Below, piece by piece: positions 41,634 through 49,965 of a DNA stretch of 64,000 nt. Under the pieces are notes generated by a model. The model was given only the letters and a program-made list of their open reading frames with translations, had not been told where the DNA came from and did not search any database. Numbering within the stretch: the stretch's first letter is position 1; the number at the start of each line of letters is the position of its first letter. The stretch comes from Neisseriaceae bacterium (lineage in GTDB: Bacteria > Pseudomonadota > Gammaproteobacteria > Burkholderiales > Neisseriaceae), in contig JAGOQM010000001.1 of assembly GCA_017991555.1 (NCBI GenBank), forward strand, positions 186,001 through 250,000. Direction: 5' to 3'. Made by a program: the position numbers and the translations under genes.

Positions 41634-43838
41634 ATGAACCCCCCTTGCTTAAGGAACGTCACTTTGCCTACTAAGACACATTTGCCCAAGCCGGCAACCA
41701 TTCACGTTTTACTCGCTTTAAGCGTGCTTTCCAGTACTGCTTTGGCCAATCAAGCCGCGGCGCCTGAAGAAACCGGCGAATTTCAATTAGGCACCATTAC
41801 CGTTTATGGGCAGGCCAAAGACCCTGCTGTGGTGCTGGAACAAAAAATAGACAAGAAAACCATTCAGACTGTCGAAGCCAAAGACGTCGGCCAAGCGTTG
41901 GCCCATCTGCCGGGCGTGCAGTGGCATGCGGCATCAGGCCGACGCCATGAGTCCAGCGTGAGCGTGCGCGGCTATGGCAGCGGCGATGTCCCCATTTACA
42001 TCGATGGTGTGCCTGCCTATGTGCCTTACGATGGCATGATGGACTTAAGCCGCTTTCGCACTGAAGACGTGGCCAGTATTAAGTTGGCAAAGGGCTATAG
42101 CTCGGTGATTTATGGCCCCAATGCCTATGGTGGCGTGATCAACGTGGTGTCGCGTAAGCCCAGTAAGGCATTTGAAGCCGACGTGATGATCGGCGCGTTT
42201 ACCGGTAAGGGCTTTGAATCCAGCATTAACCTGGGCACGCTGCAAGAAAAATGGTATGCCCAATTAAGCACGGCCTATGCCGAACATGACTACACCCGTG
42301 CCGCGGCTAAGTTTCATGGGGTGGATGAGGGCGATGGCTATAAGGACCCAGCGGACCAAACGGTGAAGCACACCGATCGCAAAAGCATGATGGCGCGCGA
42401 CAAAAAAGTCAGCTTTAAGCTGGGCTTTACCCCTAACGAAACCGATGAATATGTACTGAGCTATTTAAAGCAGGAAGGGCGCCAAGGGCCTAAGGACACC
42501 GATAAAGGCTTTGTGCCAACCACCTTTAGCTGGCCAGTATGGGATAGAGAAACGGTGTCGCTGGTGTCGCACACGCAGCTGGGCCAAGACAGCTATGTGA
42601 AACCGCGCTTTTACTATGATCAGTACAGCAATGCGCTGGTGGGCTTTTTGGGTAAAAAAGCCGGCGCGGGCGCCAAGCCTTCGCCCAACGCCAGCCGTTA
42701 TGATGACTATGCTTGGGGGGGCTCGGTTGAGTTGGGCACCAAGCTGTTGCCCAACAACACGCTTAAGGCCTTGGTGTACTACAAGTTTGACCACCATGGC
42801 AGCTTTGACACCATTGGGCTAAGCAACACCAAGATTGACGGCACCCAGCAAACCGTAGAGCAAAAAACCTGGTCGTTTGCCCTAGAAGACACGCATCAGT
42901 TTAATGAACAGTGGGAAGCGCAGCTGGGCTTGGCTTACAGCAAGCGTAAAATGGGCAAAATTGAGCAGGGCGACAACCGCTACAACCAAATCTTTGAGCA
43001 GGCACACCCTAACCGTAAAGATTGGCTCAGCCCTGACATCGACACCTTAGACCCGCAGTTGGCGATTTTTTATAAGCCGACCGAGTTCGATCGGTTTTAC
43101 TATAACATCGCCAAAAAAACCAAGTTCCCGACCATTAAGCAGCAGTTTTCAGGCTTTGGTGGTGACAAGCTGATCTGTCCGGGCAACGCCAAGAAGTGTG
43201 GCGGCGGCGAAAAAGTCCCGCTGATTATTTTGCAAAACCCAGATTTAAAGCCGGAAACCGCTATTCACCAAGAGGTGGGCTATGTTGGCCAACCTCTGCC
43301 GGGCATGAACCTACAGGCCAGCGTGTACTATAGTCGCACCAAAAATCACATTGAACGTTCCGACACCGACTTTAGCAGCTACCCAGGTTACGGGGTTGAG
43401 CAAACGGTGAACACGGAAGGTCGAGTGGTGCGTAAGGGCTTCGATCTGGGCGTGGACTATGAGTTTAATGACCGCTTAACTGCGGGCTTGAGCTATGCCT
43501 ACTTAAGCATGAAGGACAAAGACGACAGCAGCCATTACTTTAGAGACATCGCCAAGCACACGGGTGCCGCCTATGCGGTGCTGACCCCGATGGACGGCGT
43601 GAAAGTGATGCCTACGGTGCGATTTTATTCTTCTAGTGCGGCCGATACTGAAAATAAAAACCGCAATGGCGGCGCAGCCATTGCGGATTTAAAACTCAGC
43701 GTGACGCCCAAAGCTTATAAAAACCTGACTTGGAGCGTGGGCAGCACCAACGTGTTTAATAAAAACTACGCCACCTATGAAGACGCTTACCCCAGCGAAG
43801 GCCGTAGCTATTACACCAATGTGCGCATGACGTTTTAA
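41634..43838 (+). CDS. TonB-dependent outer-membrane receptor
   Basis: A 734-residue receptor (ATG 41634) or 724 residues from TTG 41664, which has AAGGAA in good spacing and leaves a clean signal peptide (ending STALA). TonB-box region is near EFQLGTITVYGQ. The plug (about 75-190) has VRGYGSGDVPIYIDGVPAY and YGPNAYGGVINVVSRKP; the remainder is a 22-strand barrel ending in a C-terminal Phe. A cysteine pair in a loop (CPGNAKKC, about 520) may cross-link. It feeds the adjacent ABC importer. Confidence 0.9.
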   Translation: MNPPCLRNVTLPTKTHLPKPATIHVLLALSVLSSTALANQAAAPEETGEFQLGTITVYGQAKDPAVVLEQKIDKKTIQTVEAKDVGQALAHLPGVQWHAASGRRHESSVSVRGYGSGDVPIYIDGVPAYVPYDGMMDLSRFRTEDVASIKLAKGYSSVIYGPNAYGGVINVVSRKPSKAFEADVMIGAFTGKGFESSINLGTLQEKWYAQLSTAYAEHDYTRAAAKFHGVDEGDGYKDPADQTVKHTDRKSMMARDKKVSFKLGFTPNETDEYVLSYLKQEGRQGPKDTDKGFVPTTFSWPVWDRETVSLVSHTQLGQDSYVKPRFYYDQYSNALVGFLGKKAGAGAKPSPNASRYDDYAWGGSVELGTKLLPNNTLKALVYYKFDHHGSFDTIGLSNTKIDGTQQTVEQKTWSFALEDTHQFNEQWEAQLGLAYSKRKMGKIEQGDNRYNQIFEQAHPNRKDWLSPDIDTLDPQLAIFYKPTEFDRFYYNIAKKTKFPTIKQQFSGFGGDKLICPGNAKKCGGGEKVPLIILQNPDLKPETAIHQEVGYVGQPLPGMNLQASVYYSRTKNHIERSDTDFSSYPGYGVEQTVNTEGRVVRKGFDLGVDYEFNDRLTAGLSYAYLSMKDKDDSSHYFRDIAKHTGAAYAVLTPMDGVKVMPTVRFYSSSAADTENKNRNGGAAIADLKLSVTPKAYKNLTWSVGSTNVFNKNYATYEDAYPSEGRSYYTNVRMTF

Positions 43839-43851
43839 GCCGCGCGCACAA

Positions 43852-43899
43852 AAAATCCCCCTAAGCTTCGTTTAACGAGGGCTTAGGGGGATTTTTTTA
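43852..43899. terminator. Bidirectional terminator TonB receptor / phnX
   Basis: ATCCCCCTAAGC (43855-43866) and GCTTAGGGGGAT (43881-43892) form perfect 12-bp arms; A-run upstream and T-run downstream serve both convergent operons. Confidence 0.88.
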
Positions 43900-43906
43900 T
43901 CAGGCT

Positions 43907-44692
43907 TTACGCTTGATTTAGGGTGTCCACAATCTGCGTTAGGCCGCTGAAATCGTTAATCACGAAATCGGCGCCGTAGGCTTTATAGGCGGCCTCTGTG
44001 CGTTGGCGATGGGCGGCTTTTTCTGCTTCGGTACACGCCAGCCATTCTTGCTCGCTCAGGCCCATTTCTGAGCTGCCTTCAACGATGCCTACCGTCCAGA
44101 CGCCGGCGGCTTTGCCTTCGGCGATGTCGCTGGCGGTGTCGCCCACTTTAATCACGCTGGCCACGTCGGCCAAGCCCAAAACCTGCATGTTTTGGAAGAT
44201 CATATAAGGGAAGGGGCGGCCATAGCCATCCACGTGATCGGCACAGCACCAGTGCTCGGGGACGTAGCCTTGGCGCGCGGCTTCTGCCACCACCACCGCC
44301 ATCATTTTGGCATTGTAGCCCGTGGTCGAGCCGATGCGTAGACCATTGGCCTGTAGTTGCTTGATGGTGTCTAGCACGTGAGGCTTGGGTGCAGCATAGT
44401 CGCTCAGGCTGGCCATTAGCTGGGCTTCAAACTGTTGGTACATCTCGTCGATGTCGGCCTGAGTGAAGGCGCGGCCGTGTGCCGCAGTGAATAGCTCAGA
44501 AATGCGCGGCATGTTCAGCATGGTTTCAATGTGGTCACGCTTGGCCATGCCCATAGGGGCACGGGTTTCGTCCAGGGTGACTGCTAGCTGCCAGCGTTTG
44601 AAAGTGTCCACAAAAGCCTGTACTGGGGCCATGCAGCCAAAGTCTACGGTGGTGCCTGCCCAGTCAAATACAACGCCTGTAATTTTTGCCAT
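43907..44692 (-). CDS. phnX: Phosphonoacetaldehyde hydrolase (phosphonatase)
   Basis: A 261-residue HAD-superfamily enzyme cleaving the C-P bond of phosphonoacetaldehyde to acetaldehyde and phosphate. The nucleophile is Asp10 in FDWAGTTVD, and the Schiff-base Lys is Lys51 in APMGMAKRDH, matching the Asp12/Lys53 pair of the Bacillus enzyme. Later blocks GSTTGYNAKMM and VKVGDTASDIAEG are present. Last gene of the phn operon, 6 bp after phnW. Confidence 0.95.
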   Translation of the reverse strand: MAKITGVVFDWAGTTVDFGCMAPVQAFVDTFKRWQLAVTLDETRAPMGMAKRDHIETMLNMPRISELFTAAHGRAFTQADIDEMYQQFEAQLMASLSDYAAPKPHVLDTIKQLQANGLRIGSTTGYNAKMMAVVVAEAARQGYVPEHWCCADHVDGYGRPFPYMIFQNMQVLGLADVASVIKVGDTASDIAEGKAAGVWTVGIVEGSSEMGLSEQEWLACTEAEKAAHRQRTEAAYKAYGADFVINDFSGLTQIVDTLNQA

Positions 44693-44698
44693 GATGGC

Positions 44699-45784
44699 TT
44701 ACTCCTGTATGAATGCTTTAATAATGTCGGCCACGCGCGCGACGTCTTCTGGATAAATTTCGCCGATGTTGCCCAGTCTGAAGGTGTCAACTTCGGTGAG
44801 TTTGCCTGGGTAAATCGCATAACCACGTTCTTTAACGTAGGCGTACATTTGGTTAAAATCAAAGTCATCATTTGGGAATAAGAACGTGCTGATGAACGGT
44901 GATTGATGCTCTGGCTTTAAGTATGGGTGAATGTTGACCTCGGCCAGCTTTTCACGCATCAGCGCATTGTTGTGCGCATAGCGTTGGTGGCGTGCGGCCA
45001 CGCCGCCTTCAGCGGCCAGCTCTTTCAACGCTTGGGCAAAGGCCAAAACGGTGTGGGTCGGTGAAGTAAAGCGCCACTTGCCGTCTTGCTCCATGGCGTC
45101 GTGCTGGGCATGTAAATCCAAGCTTAGGCTACGCGCGTGGCCTTTGCTGGCGGCCAGCTGGCTGCGTTTCGCTAAAATAAAGGCAAAGCCAGGCACCCCT
45201 TGGATGCATTTATTGGCGCTGCTGATTAAATAATCAATGTGCCAAGCCGCCATCGGAATGTCGATGCCGCCAAAGCTGCTCATTGCATCCACGATAAAGG
45301 TTTTATCCTGGGCGTGTACCACTTTGCCGACGGCTTCGATGTCATTCAAAATGCCGGTGGTGGTTTCACAATGCACCATCACCACGTGTTTGATTTCTGG
45401 GTGTTGGTTCAGCTTGGCTTCAACCTGAGCCGCATCGATGGGCTGATCGTAGGGCTGAGCCAACAGCACATGAGGAATCTTGGCGTAGTTTAGAATCTCG
45501 ACGATGCGTTCGCCGTAGGCGCCGTTACTGGCCACCAATACGGTTTCATCGGCCTTGATGACGCTGGTTAACACCGACTCAACCCCAAAGCTGCCGCTGC
45601 CTTGCATTAAAATGGCGGTGTAGTCGCTAATGGGGGCCTGGGCCAAAGCCAATAGCTGTTGTCTGATGTCGCGGGTGATGACTTTGTAGTCTTCATCCCA
45701 GGTGCAGTGATCGACCAGCATGGCTGCTTTAACGCTGTCGGTGGTGGTCAGAGGACCAGGGGTAAGCAATTTATACGCTAACAT
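44699..45784 (-). CDS. phnW: 2-Aminoethylphosphonate:pyruvate transaminase
   Basis: A 361-residue fold-type I PLP aminotransferase converting 2-AEP and pyruvate to phosphonoacetaldehyde and alanine, the step before PhnX. The PLP Lys is Lys192 in SSANKCIQG; Asp166 lies in FIVDAMSSFGG, and the opening LLTPGPLTTT and HCTWDEDYK are family marks. It is between phnS and phnX in one leftward operon. Confidence 0.95.
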   Translation of the reverse strand: MLAYKLLTPGPLTTTDSVKAAMLVDHCTWDEDYKVITRDIRQQLLALAQAPISDYTAILMQGSGSFGVESVLTSVIKADETVLVASNGAYGERIVEILNYAKIPHVLLAQPYDQPIDAAQVEAKLNQHPEIKHVVMVHCETTTGILNDIEAVGKVVHAQDKTFIVDAMSSFGGIDIPMAAWHIDYLISSANKCIQGVPGFAFILAKRSQLAASKGHARSLSLDLHAQHDAMEQDGKWRFTSPTHTVLAFAQALKELAAEGGVAARHQRYAHNNALMREKLAEVNIHPYLKPEHQSPFISTFLFPNDDFDFNQMYAYVKERGYAIYPGKLTEVDTFRLGNIGEIYPEDVARVADIIKAFIQE

Positions 45785-45798
45785 GATTATCCTAAGAT

Positions 45799-46797
45799 TT
45801 ATTGGTTTTGGTTATGGAAAAAGGCTTTGTGCTGTTCTAACAGCTCAGTCGTCAACGGCTGGCCAAACTGTTTAGGGTGGGCTGACTTTTGGTTTTCGTC
45901 AGTGGTTTCACCTTCATACAGAGCGTTTGGATAGTGTTTGGTCAAGCCTTTACGACCGTCTTTGATGATGATTTCGGCCATTTGGCTGGCCAAAGGATTG
46001 GTTTTTTCGCCTTTGTCGACCACGGCAACGGCTTCGGTTAGGGCAAAGTTGCCTTCCGTTGGGTCGACTAGGTCAATCGGCAGACCGTTGACTTTGTCTG
46101 CCACTACTTGGTGTCTTAGGCCAAAACCTAAGGCCACTTCACCGGCACGGGTTTTTTTCAATGGGGCTGAACCAGACTGTTCTACATGGTGGCCGGCATT
46201 ATTAATGATGCTGTTCATCACGGCTTTGCCCGCCGGGCCGTCGCCGTAAGCGCTGACGATGGCTTGGGTTAACAACCAAGCGGTAGACGAGCCGTTAGGA
46301 TCAGGAATGGACACTAAATCTTTGTATTCAGGCTTGCCTAAGTCTTTTAATGAAGTGGGTTTGGGCAGTTTTTTGTCGGCCAATTCCTTGGTATTCACAA
46401 TAATGGTGCCTTCAATGCTGATAATCGGGGCATAGAAGTCTGGGTAAGGGCTTAGGGTTTGACGTTCAAAGGTTAACGGCACAAACATTTGGTTTTTGGC
46501 TTGGGCACTGTCTAAAAAGTATGAGCTCATGGTCACCATGTCGGCTTCAATGTTTTTGCCTTCGGCCAGCAGGCGGCCGCCTAGCTCAGAAGTGCCAAAA
46601 GTTTGCATGAGGTATTTGCCTTCCATGCCGGCACCATTCAGGGCATCGGCCATGGCCGTTTTGGCCTCATCGTCGGCATTGGTGTAAATAATCACTTGGT
46701 CGGCGCTGGCCTGGCCACCGTTGTCGCTGCCGCCACAGGCGCTTAACAGCAAAGCGACAGAGCAGGCTAAAGTGAGTTTTTTAAGGGTGGTGTGCAT
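45799..46797 (-). CDS. phnS: 2-Aminoethylphosphonate-binding lipoprotein
   Basis: A 332-residue solute-binding protein of the iron/AEP (ferric-binding-protein-like) class. Signal peptide ends in the lipobox LLSAC (Cys21), so it should be tethered to the inner membrane, unlike free periplasmic PhnS of Salmonella. The body shows VIIYTNADDEAKTAMADALN and GTIIVNTKELADKKLPKPTSL. It binds 2-AEP for the PhnU/PhnT importer; the class fits the TIGR-type second system known in Vibrio and Pseudomonas. Confidence 0.88.
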   Translation of the reverse strand: MHTTLKKLTLACSVALLLSACGGSDNGGQASADQVIIYTNADDEAKTAMADALNGAGMEGKYLMQTFGTSELGGRLLAEGKNIEADMVTMSSYFLDSAQAKNQMFVPLTFERQTLSPYPDFYAPIISIEGTIIVNTKELADKKLPKPTSLKDLGKPEYKDLVSIPDPNGSSTAWLLTQAIVSAYGDGPAGKAVMNSIINNAGHHVEQSGSAPLKKTRAGEVALGFGLRHQVVADKVNGLPIDLVDPTEGNFALTEAVAVVDKGEKTNPLASQMAEIIIKDGRKGLTKHYPNALYEGETTDENQKSAHPKQFGQPLTTELLEQHKAFFHNQNQ

Positions 46798-46823
46798 GGT
46801 ATTTCCTTTAGGTGAATAGCGTC

Positions 46824-48446
46824 TTAACGGCTGCTCAGCTTGCTACTGGCTTTCATGATGGCCAATAGGGCTAGGTTGGTGAGTAAAATAAAAATCGACA
46901 GAATAAAAATTTCATCAAATTTGGCAAAGTGCTGTAGTTCTTTAATCTTGGTGGTCATCACCATGGTGCGCGCACCGGTAATGAAGATGACGGCGCTGAC
47001 GGTCACCATGGCATTGATGAAGTAGTAGGTAAACATTTGTGCCAGGGTGGCTTTGGCATTAGGCAAAATCACGCGCCATAAGGTTTTAAACCAGCTGTCG
47101 CCCATGAGCGCCGCCGTGTTTTCCCAATTGTGGTTCATTTTGTTTAACGCGTTTTTGGCCATTAAGTAAGGCGTGGCGAAAAAATGCACGATGTTACACA
47201 GCACGATGATGAGTAAGGTGTTGTGTAAGCTGGTGCCGGCAAACAACAATAAGAAGGCGATGCCCAACACCATGCCTGGCACACTGTTGGTGATCAGAAT
47301 CATGGCTTCCATCGCGCCCTTAAGGCGTTTGGAGAAGCGTGAGCGAGCGGTGGTCAAGGCGGCGCCAAAAGACAGGATCGTGCCCAGAATGGCGGTCGCG
47401 GCGGCCACCCACAGCGAGTTCTGATACACGCTCATCATGGTGCTAGAGGTTAAAACGTCTTTTAAGGCATAGGTATTAAAGCGCAGGATGTACGGCCAGT
47501 TTTCCGTCATCGGGGCAATAAACATCACCAAGAAAATCCCCACCATGCTGGTCACGATTAAGGTGGCGAAGACACCAAAAAACCAGTCCTGTGCGCGTGA
47601 GCGAGGCAGATCAAGCTGCGATACCTTTTGATAGCGGATGTTGTACCGTTCCAAGTACTGCAATAAGGCGATGCTGATGATGGACGGCGCCAGCATAAAT
47701 AGGGCAATCACGGCACCGCGCTCAAAGGACGGGTTAACCCCCAGCATTTCTTGATACAGGTGCGTGGCGACCACGTCGAAGCGGCCACCCACCGAGGCAG
47801 GAATGCCATAGTCGGTGAAGGACAAGAAAAACGCTTGGATCATCGCCGCTGCAAACGTGCCCAATAGTGGGCGCAGCAGCGTGGTGCGGCAACGGCGCCA
47901 GGCACTGTCCTGCATCACGATCGACACCACCACGAATTTTTTGTCTAAATATTTAAAGGTATTGTTAATTAGAATAAAACAAATGGGCAGGGTGTAGAGG
48001 GTGTAGCCCAAAAGCAAACCTTTAAAACCGTAAATGTCGCTGAAGATTTGATGGCCCAATACCTGGGTCAGTAAGCCTTGTTTGCCAAAGGTGTAAATAA
48101 TCACGAAGCCATAGGTAATCGTGGGCAGCAGCATCGGAAACTGTGCCAGCATGTGTAAGGTTTTTTTGAGCCACTTGGGTAAGTGGGTCATGTTGACCGC
48201 ATAGGCCACGATAAACGCCAAAAAAGTGGCCAAAAACGCGGTGGCAATCGACACCAGCAGGCTGTTTTTAAAGGCTTGGATAAAGCCGGCGTTGTTCAGA
48301 ATGGCCTCAAAATGCGCCAGGCCGAATCCGTCTTTAAGGTGAAAGGCATTCTGGAACAGGACGCCAATTGGCAACAGTAAGAAAACCCCAAAAACCAGTA
48401 ACACGACGGCGTAGATCAGCTTTAATTCAGGCTGTTTGTTGTTCAT
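46824..48446 (-). CDS. phnU: 2-AEP ABC importer permease (fused two-domain type)
   Basis: A 540-residue protein with about 12 helices and two BPD_transp_1 halves, so it replaces the separate PhnU and PhnV of Salmonella in one chain. Each half carries an EAA-like coupling loop (one near DSAWRRCRTTLLRPL, about 174; the other near MGDSWFKTLWRVILPNA, about 460). ATG 48446 follows GGAG and is favoured over an upstream ATG at 48458. It overlaps phnT by 20 bp. Confidence 0.88.
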   Translation of the reverse strand: MNNKQPELKLIYAVVLLVFGVFLLLPIGVLFQNAFHLKDGFGLAHFEAILNNAGFIQAFKNSLLVSIATAFLATFLAFIVAYAVNMTHLPKWLKKTLHMLAQFPMLLPTITYGFVIIYTFGKQGLLTQVLGHQIFSDIYGFKGLLLGYTLYTLPICFILINNTFKYLDKKFVVVSIVMQDSAWRRCRTTLLRPLLGTFAAAMIQAFFLSFTDYGIPASVGGRFDVVATHLYQEMLGVNPSFERGAVIALFMLAPSIISIALLQYLERYNIRYQKVSQLDLPRSRAQDWFFGVFATLIVTSMVGIFLVMFIAPMTENWPYILRFNTYALKDVLTSSTMMSVYQNSLWVAAATAILGTILSFGAALTTARSRFSKRLKGAMEAMILITNSVPGMVLGIAFLLLFAGTSLHNTLLIIVLCNIVHFFATPYLMAKNALNKMNHNWENTAALMGDSWFKTLWRVILPNAKATLAQMFTYYFINAMVTVSAVIFITGARTMVMTTKIKELQHFAKFDEIFILSIFILLTNLALLAIMKASSKLSSR

Positions 48447-49191
48447 TGACCGCTCCAAACAGTTGCAGAATATTGTGACGTTTAATGTGCAACTGGTTCA
48501 GAATGAACGAAGACACAAACTCATTGGCCGGCTGATTGATGATTTCTGCGGGCGTGCCATATTGCGCAATTTTGCCTTCGTTTAAGATTAAAATCTTGTC
48601 CGACAGCGTCATGGCCTCTTCCGGGTCGTGGGTCACAATCAGGGTGGTTAGGTGTAGGGTTTTGGCGATGGTCTTAATGCGTTCTTTAATAGACTCTTTA
48701 ATCACCCCATCTAATGCGCTCAGCGGCTCATCCAATAGCAAGACCTTAGGGTTCATCACCAGCGTACGGGCCAGGGCCACGCGCTGCTTTTGACCACCAG
48801 AAAGCAGGTCAATGTTTTTATCCAGATGCGGGGCCAAACCCAATAGCTCGATGAGCTCATCAATGTGGGCCTGATCGGGCTTAACCTTGAGGTTCTTTAA
48901 ACCGTATTCAATATTTTTACGCGTGGTTAAGTGTGGGAATAAGGCATAGTCTTGAAACACGATGTTGAAGCCGCGCTGGTTCATCGCGCGCTTGCTGACG
49001 TCTTTACCTTGAAAAACAATGTTGCCAGTTTCGCAGGACACTAAGCCCAAAACAATGTTAAGTAACGTGGTTTTACCACAGCCAGAGGGGCCTAGAATCG
49101 ACACGATTGCCCCTTTTTCAACGTCAAAGCTGATGTCTTTTAAAACATGATGTGTGCCATAGCTTTTGCTGATGTTTTGTAATGACAGCAT
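48427..49191 (-). CDS. phnT: 2-AEP ABC importer ATPase
   Basis: A 254-residue ABC ATPase of the Fbp/Pot-like group: Walker A GPSGCGKTT (about 36), signature LSGGQKQR (about 135), Walker B VLLLDEPLS (about 155) and switch His in VTHDPEEA. It is the first gene of the leftward phnT-U-S-W-X operon. Four PhoB-type boxes lie upstream at 49289-49443, two of them reading toward this gene, so expression under phosphate limitation is likely. Confidence 0.92.
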   Translation of the reverse strand: MLSLQNISKSYGTHHVLKDISFDVEKGAIVSILGPSGCGKTTLLNIVLGLVSCETGNIVFQGKDVSKRAMNQRGFNIVFQDYALFPHLTTRKNIEYGLKNLKVKPDQAHIDELIELLGLAPHLDKNIDLLSGGQKQRVALARTLVMNPKVLLLDEPLSALDGVIKESIKERIKTIAKTLHLTTLIVTHDPEEAMTLSDKILILNEGKIAQYGTPAEIINQPANEFVSSFILNQLHIKRHNILQLFGAVNEQQTA

Positions 49192-49288
49192 GTGTTGCTA
49201 CTCCCTATACGCCATTGGCGCTGATAAAAGGCTTGTAAAGCTTCAGGCCGAAAAAGCCTGGGTTATTGCCGATGAGTATAGGGAGGGA

Positions 49289-49443
49289 ATGTGACAAACA
49301 TGTGAAGGTCAAAAAAAATGATGCGCCATTTCACGAATCTGTCATCCAGAATCCTAGGATTAAGAGAAGTAGGCCGTGATGGGCCTAGGGCTTCTATGTG
49401 ACACCGCCATGACATCAAAATGGGCGTGACAAAGGGATGACAA
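49289..49443. promoter_or_regulatory. Cluster of four PhoB-type boxes
   Basis: Four 18-bp sites with the 7-4-7 repeat layout. Leftward-reading: 49426-49443 (TTGTCAT, CCCT, TTGTCAC), 49398-49415 (ATGTCAT, GGCG, GTGTCAC) and 49289-49306 (TTCACAT, GTTT, GTCACAT, weaker). Rightward: 49328-49345 (ATTTCAC, GAAT, CTGTCAT). The consensus is two CTGTCAT repeats 11 bp apart. This strongly suggests phosphate-starvation control of the phn operon. Confidence 0.65.
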
Positions 49444-49582
49444 CGCCCATGAAAAATGTTTTTAAGCTGGGGTTTAGTGCGGAATAGGGGTCATAAGTCA
49501 TTAATATAGAGAGGTTTATGGGTGATTAAACCGTTTTAATTCGCTTCAGACCGGTTCAAACCGTTATTTTTTGCAATTATTT

Positions 49583-49623
49583 ACCACACTTTTAAGAATA
49601 AACGCTTAAAGTGTGGTTTTTTT
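49583..49623 (+). terminator. Orphan intrinsic terminator (possible sRNA end)
   Basis: ACCACACTTTTAAG (49583-49596) pairs with CTTAAAGTGTGGT (49605-49617) with one bulge, then T6. No rightward gene precedes it, so it probably ends a small RNA or an untranslated transcript from about 49500. Confidence 0.7.
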
Positions 49624-49965
49624 GCCCTATTTATCCGTGGGTTAGCCGTAGATGTGTGGTTTATATGGTTCTGGCGTGAGGTGGGGTGGGCGCGGGTGTC
49701 GGTCTTTTAGGGGGAATTCACCCATCATAACGAGGTAAATAGCAGGGTCTGATAATAATAAGATGACTTTTTGTCCTTTATGGTACTAGTATAAATTCGC
49801 ATGAGTGTGAATGAGCCGTCTGATTGTTAAGGCTTTGAAATAATGTGATTAAACCTTGTTTTTTTACGCTGTATGAACGGGTTTGAGCTTTTAGATTTAA
49901 GACCTGAGTTGTTTGCTTATCGGGGCCATGAACGTAGGGGCACCGTTTTATAAAGGAAGAACGCT

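Larger units (their letters stand above)
49192..49965. other. Regulatory gap between phnT and the autotransporter gene
   Basis: 774 bp between divergent genes. It contains PhoB-type direct repeats on both strands (49289-49443), an AT-rich stretch ending in a strong rightward terminator (49583-49623) with no gene before it, a TATAAA box at 49790-49795 lacking a spaced -35, and the AAGGAAG ribosome-binding site before 49966. I saw no convincing ORF. Confidence 0.55.

Noticed and set aside
48446..48458. Upstream ATG at 48458 for the 2-AEP permease
   Set aside because: The ATG at 48446 follows GGAG at correct spacing and begins the natural hydrophilic N-terminus.
49815..49824. GCCGTCTGAT, nearly the neisserial DNA uptake core
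   Set aside because: The core is GCCGTCTGAA; this single copy has a mismatch and no repeated DUS is seen elsewhere, so it gives no evidence for a DUS-based uptake system.
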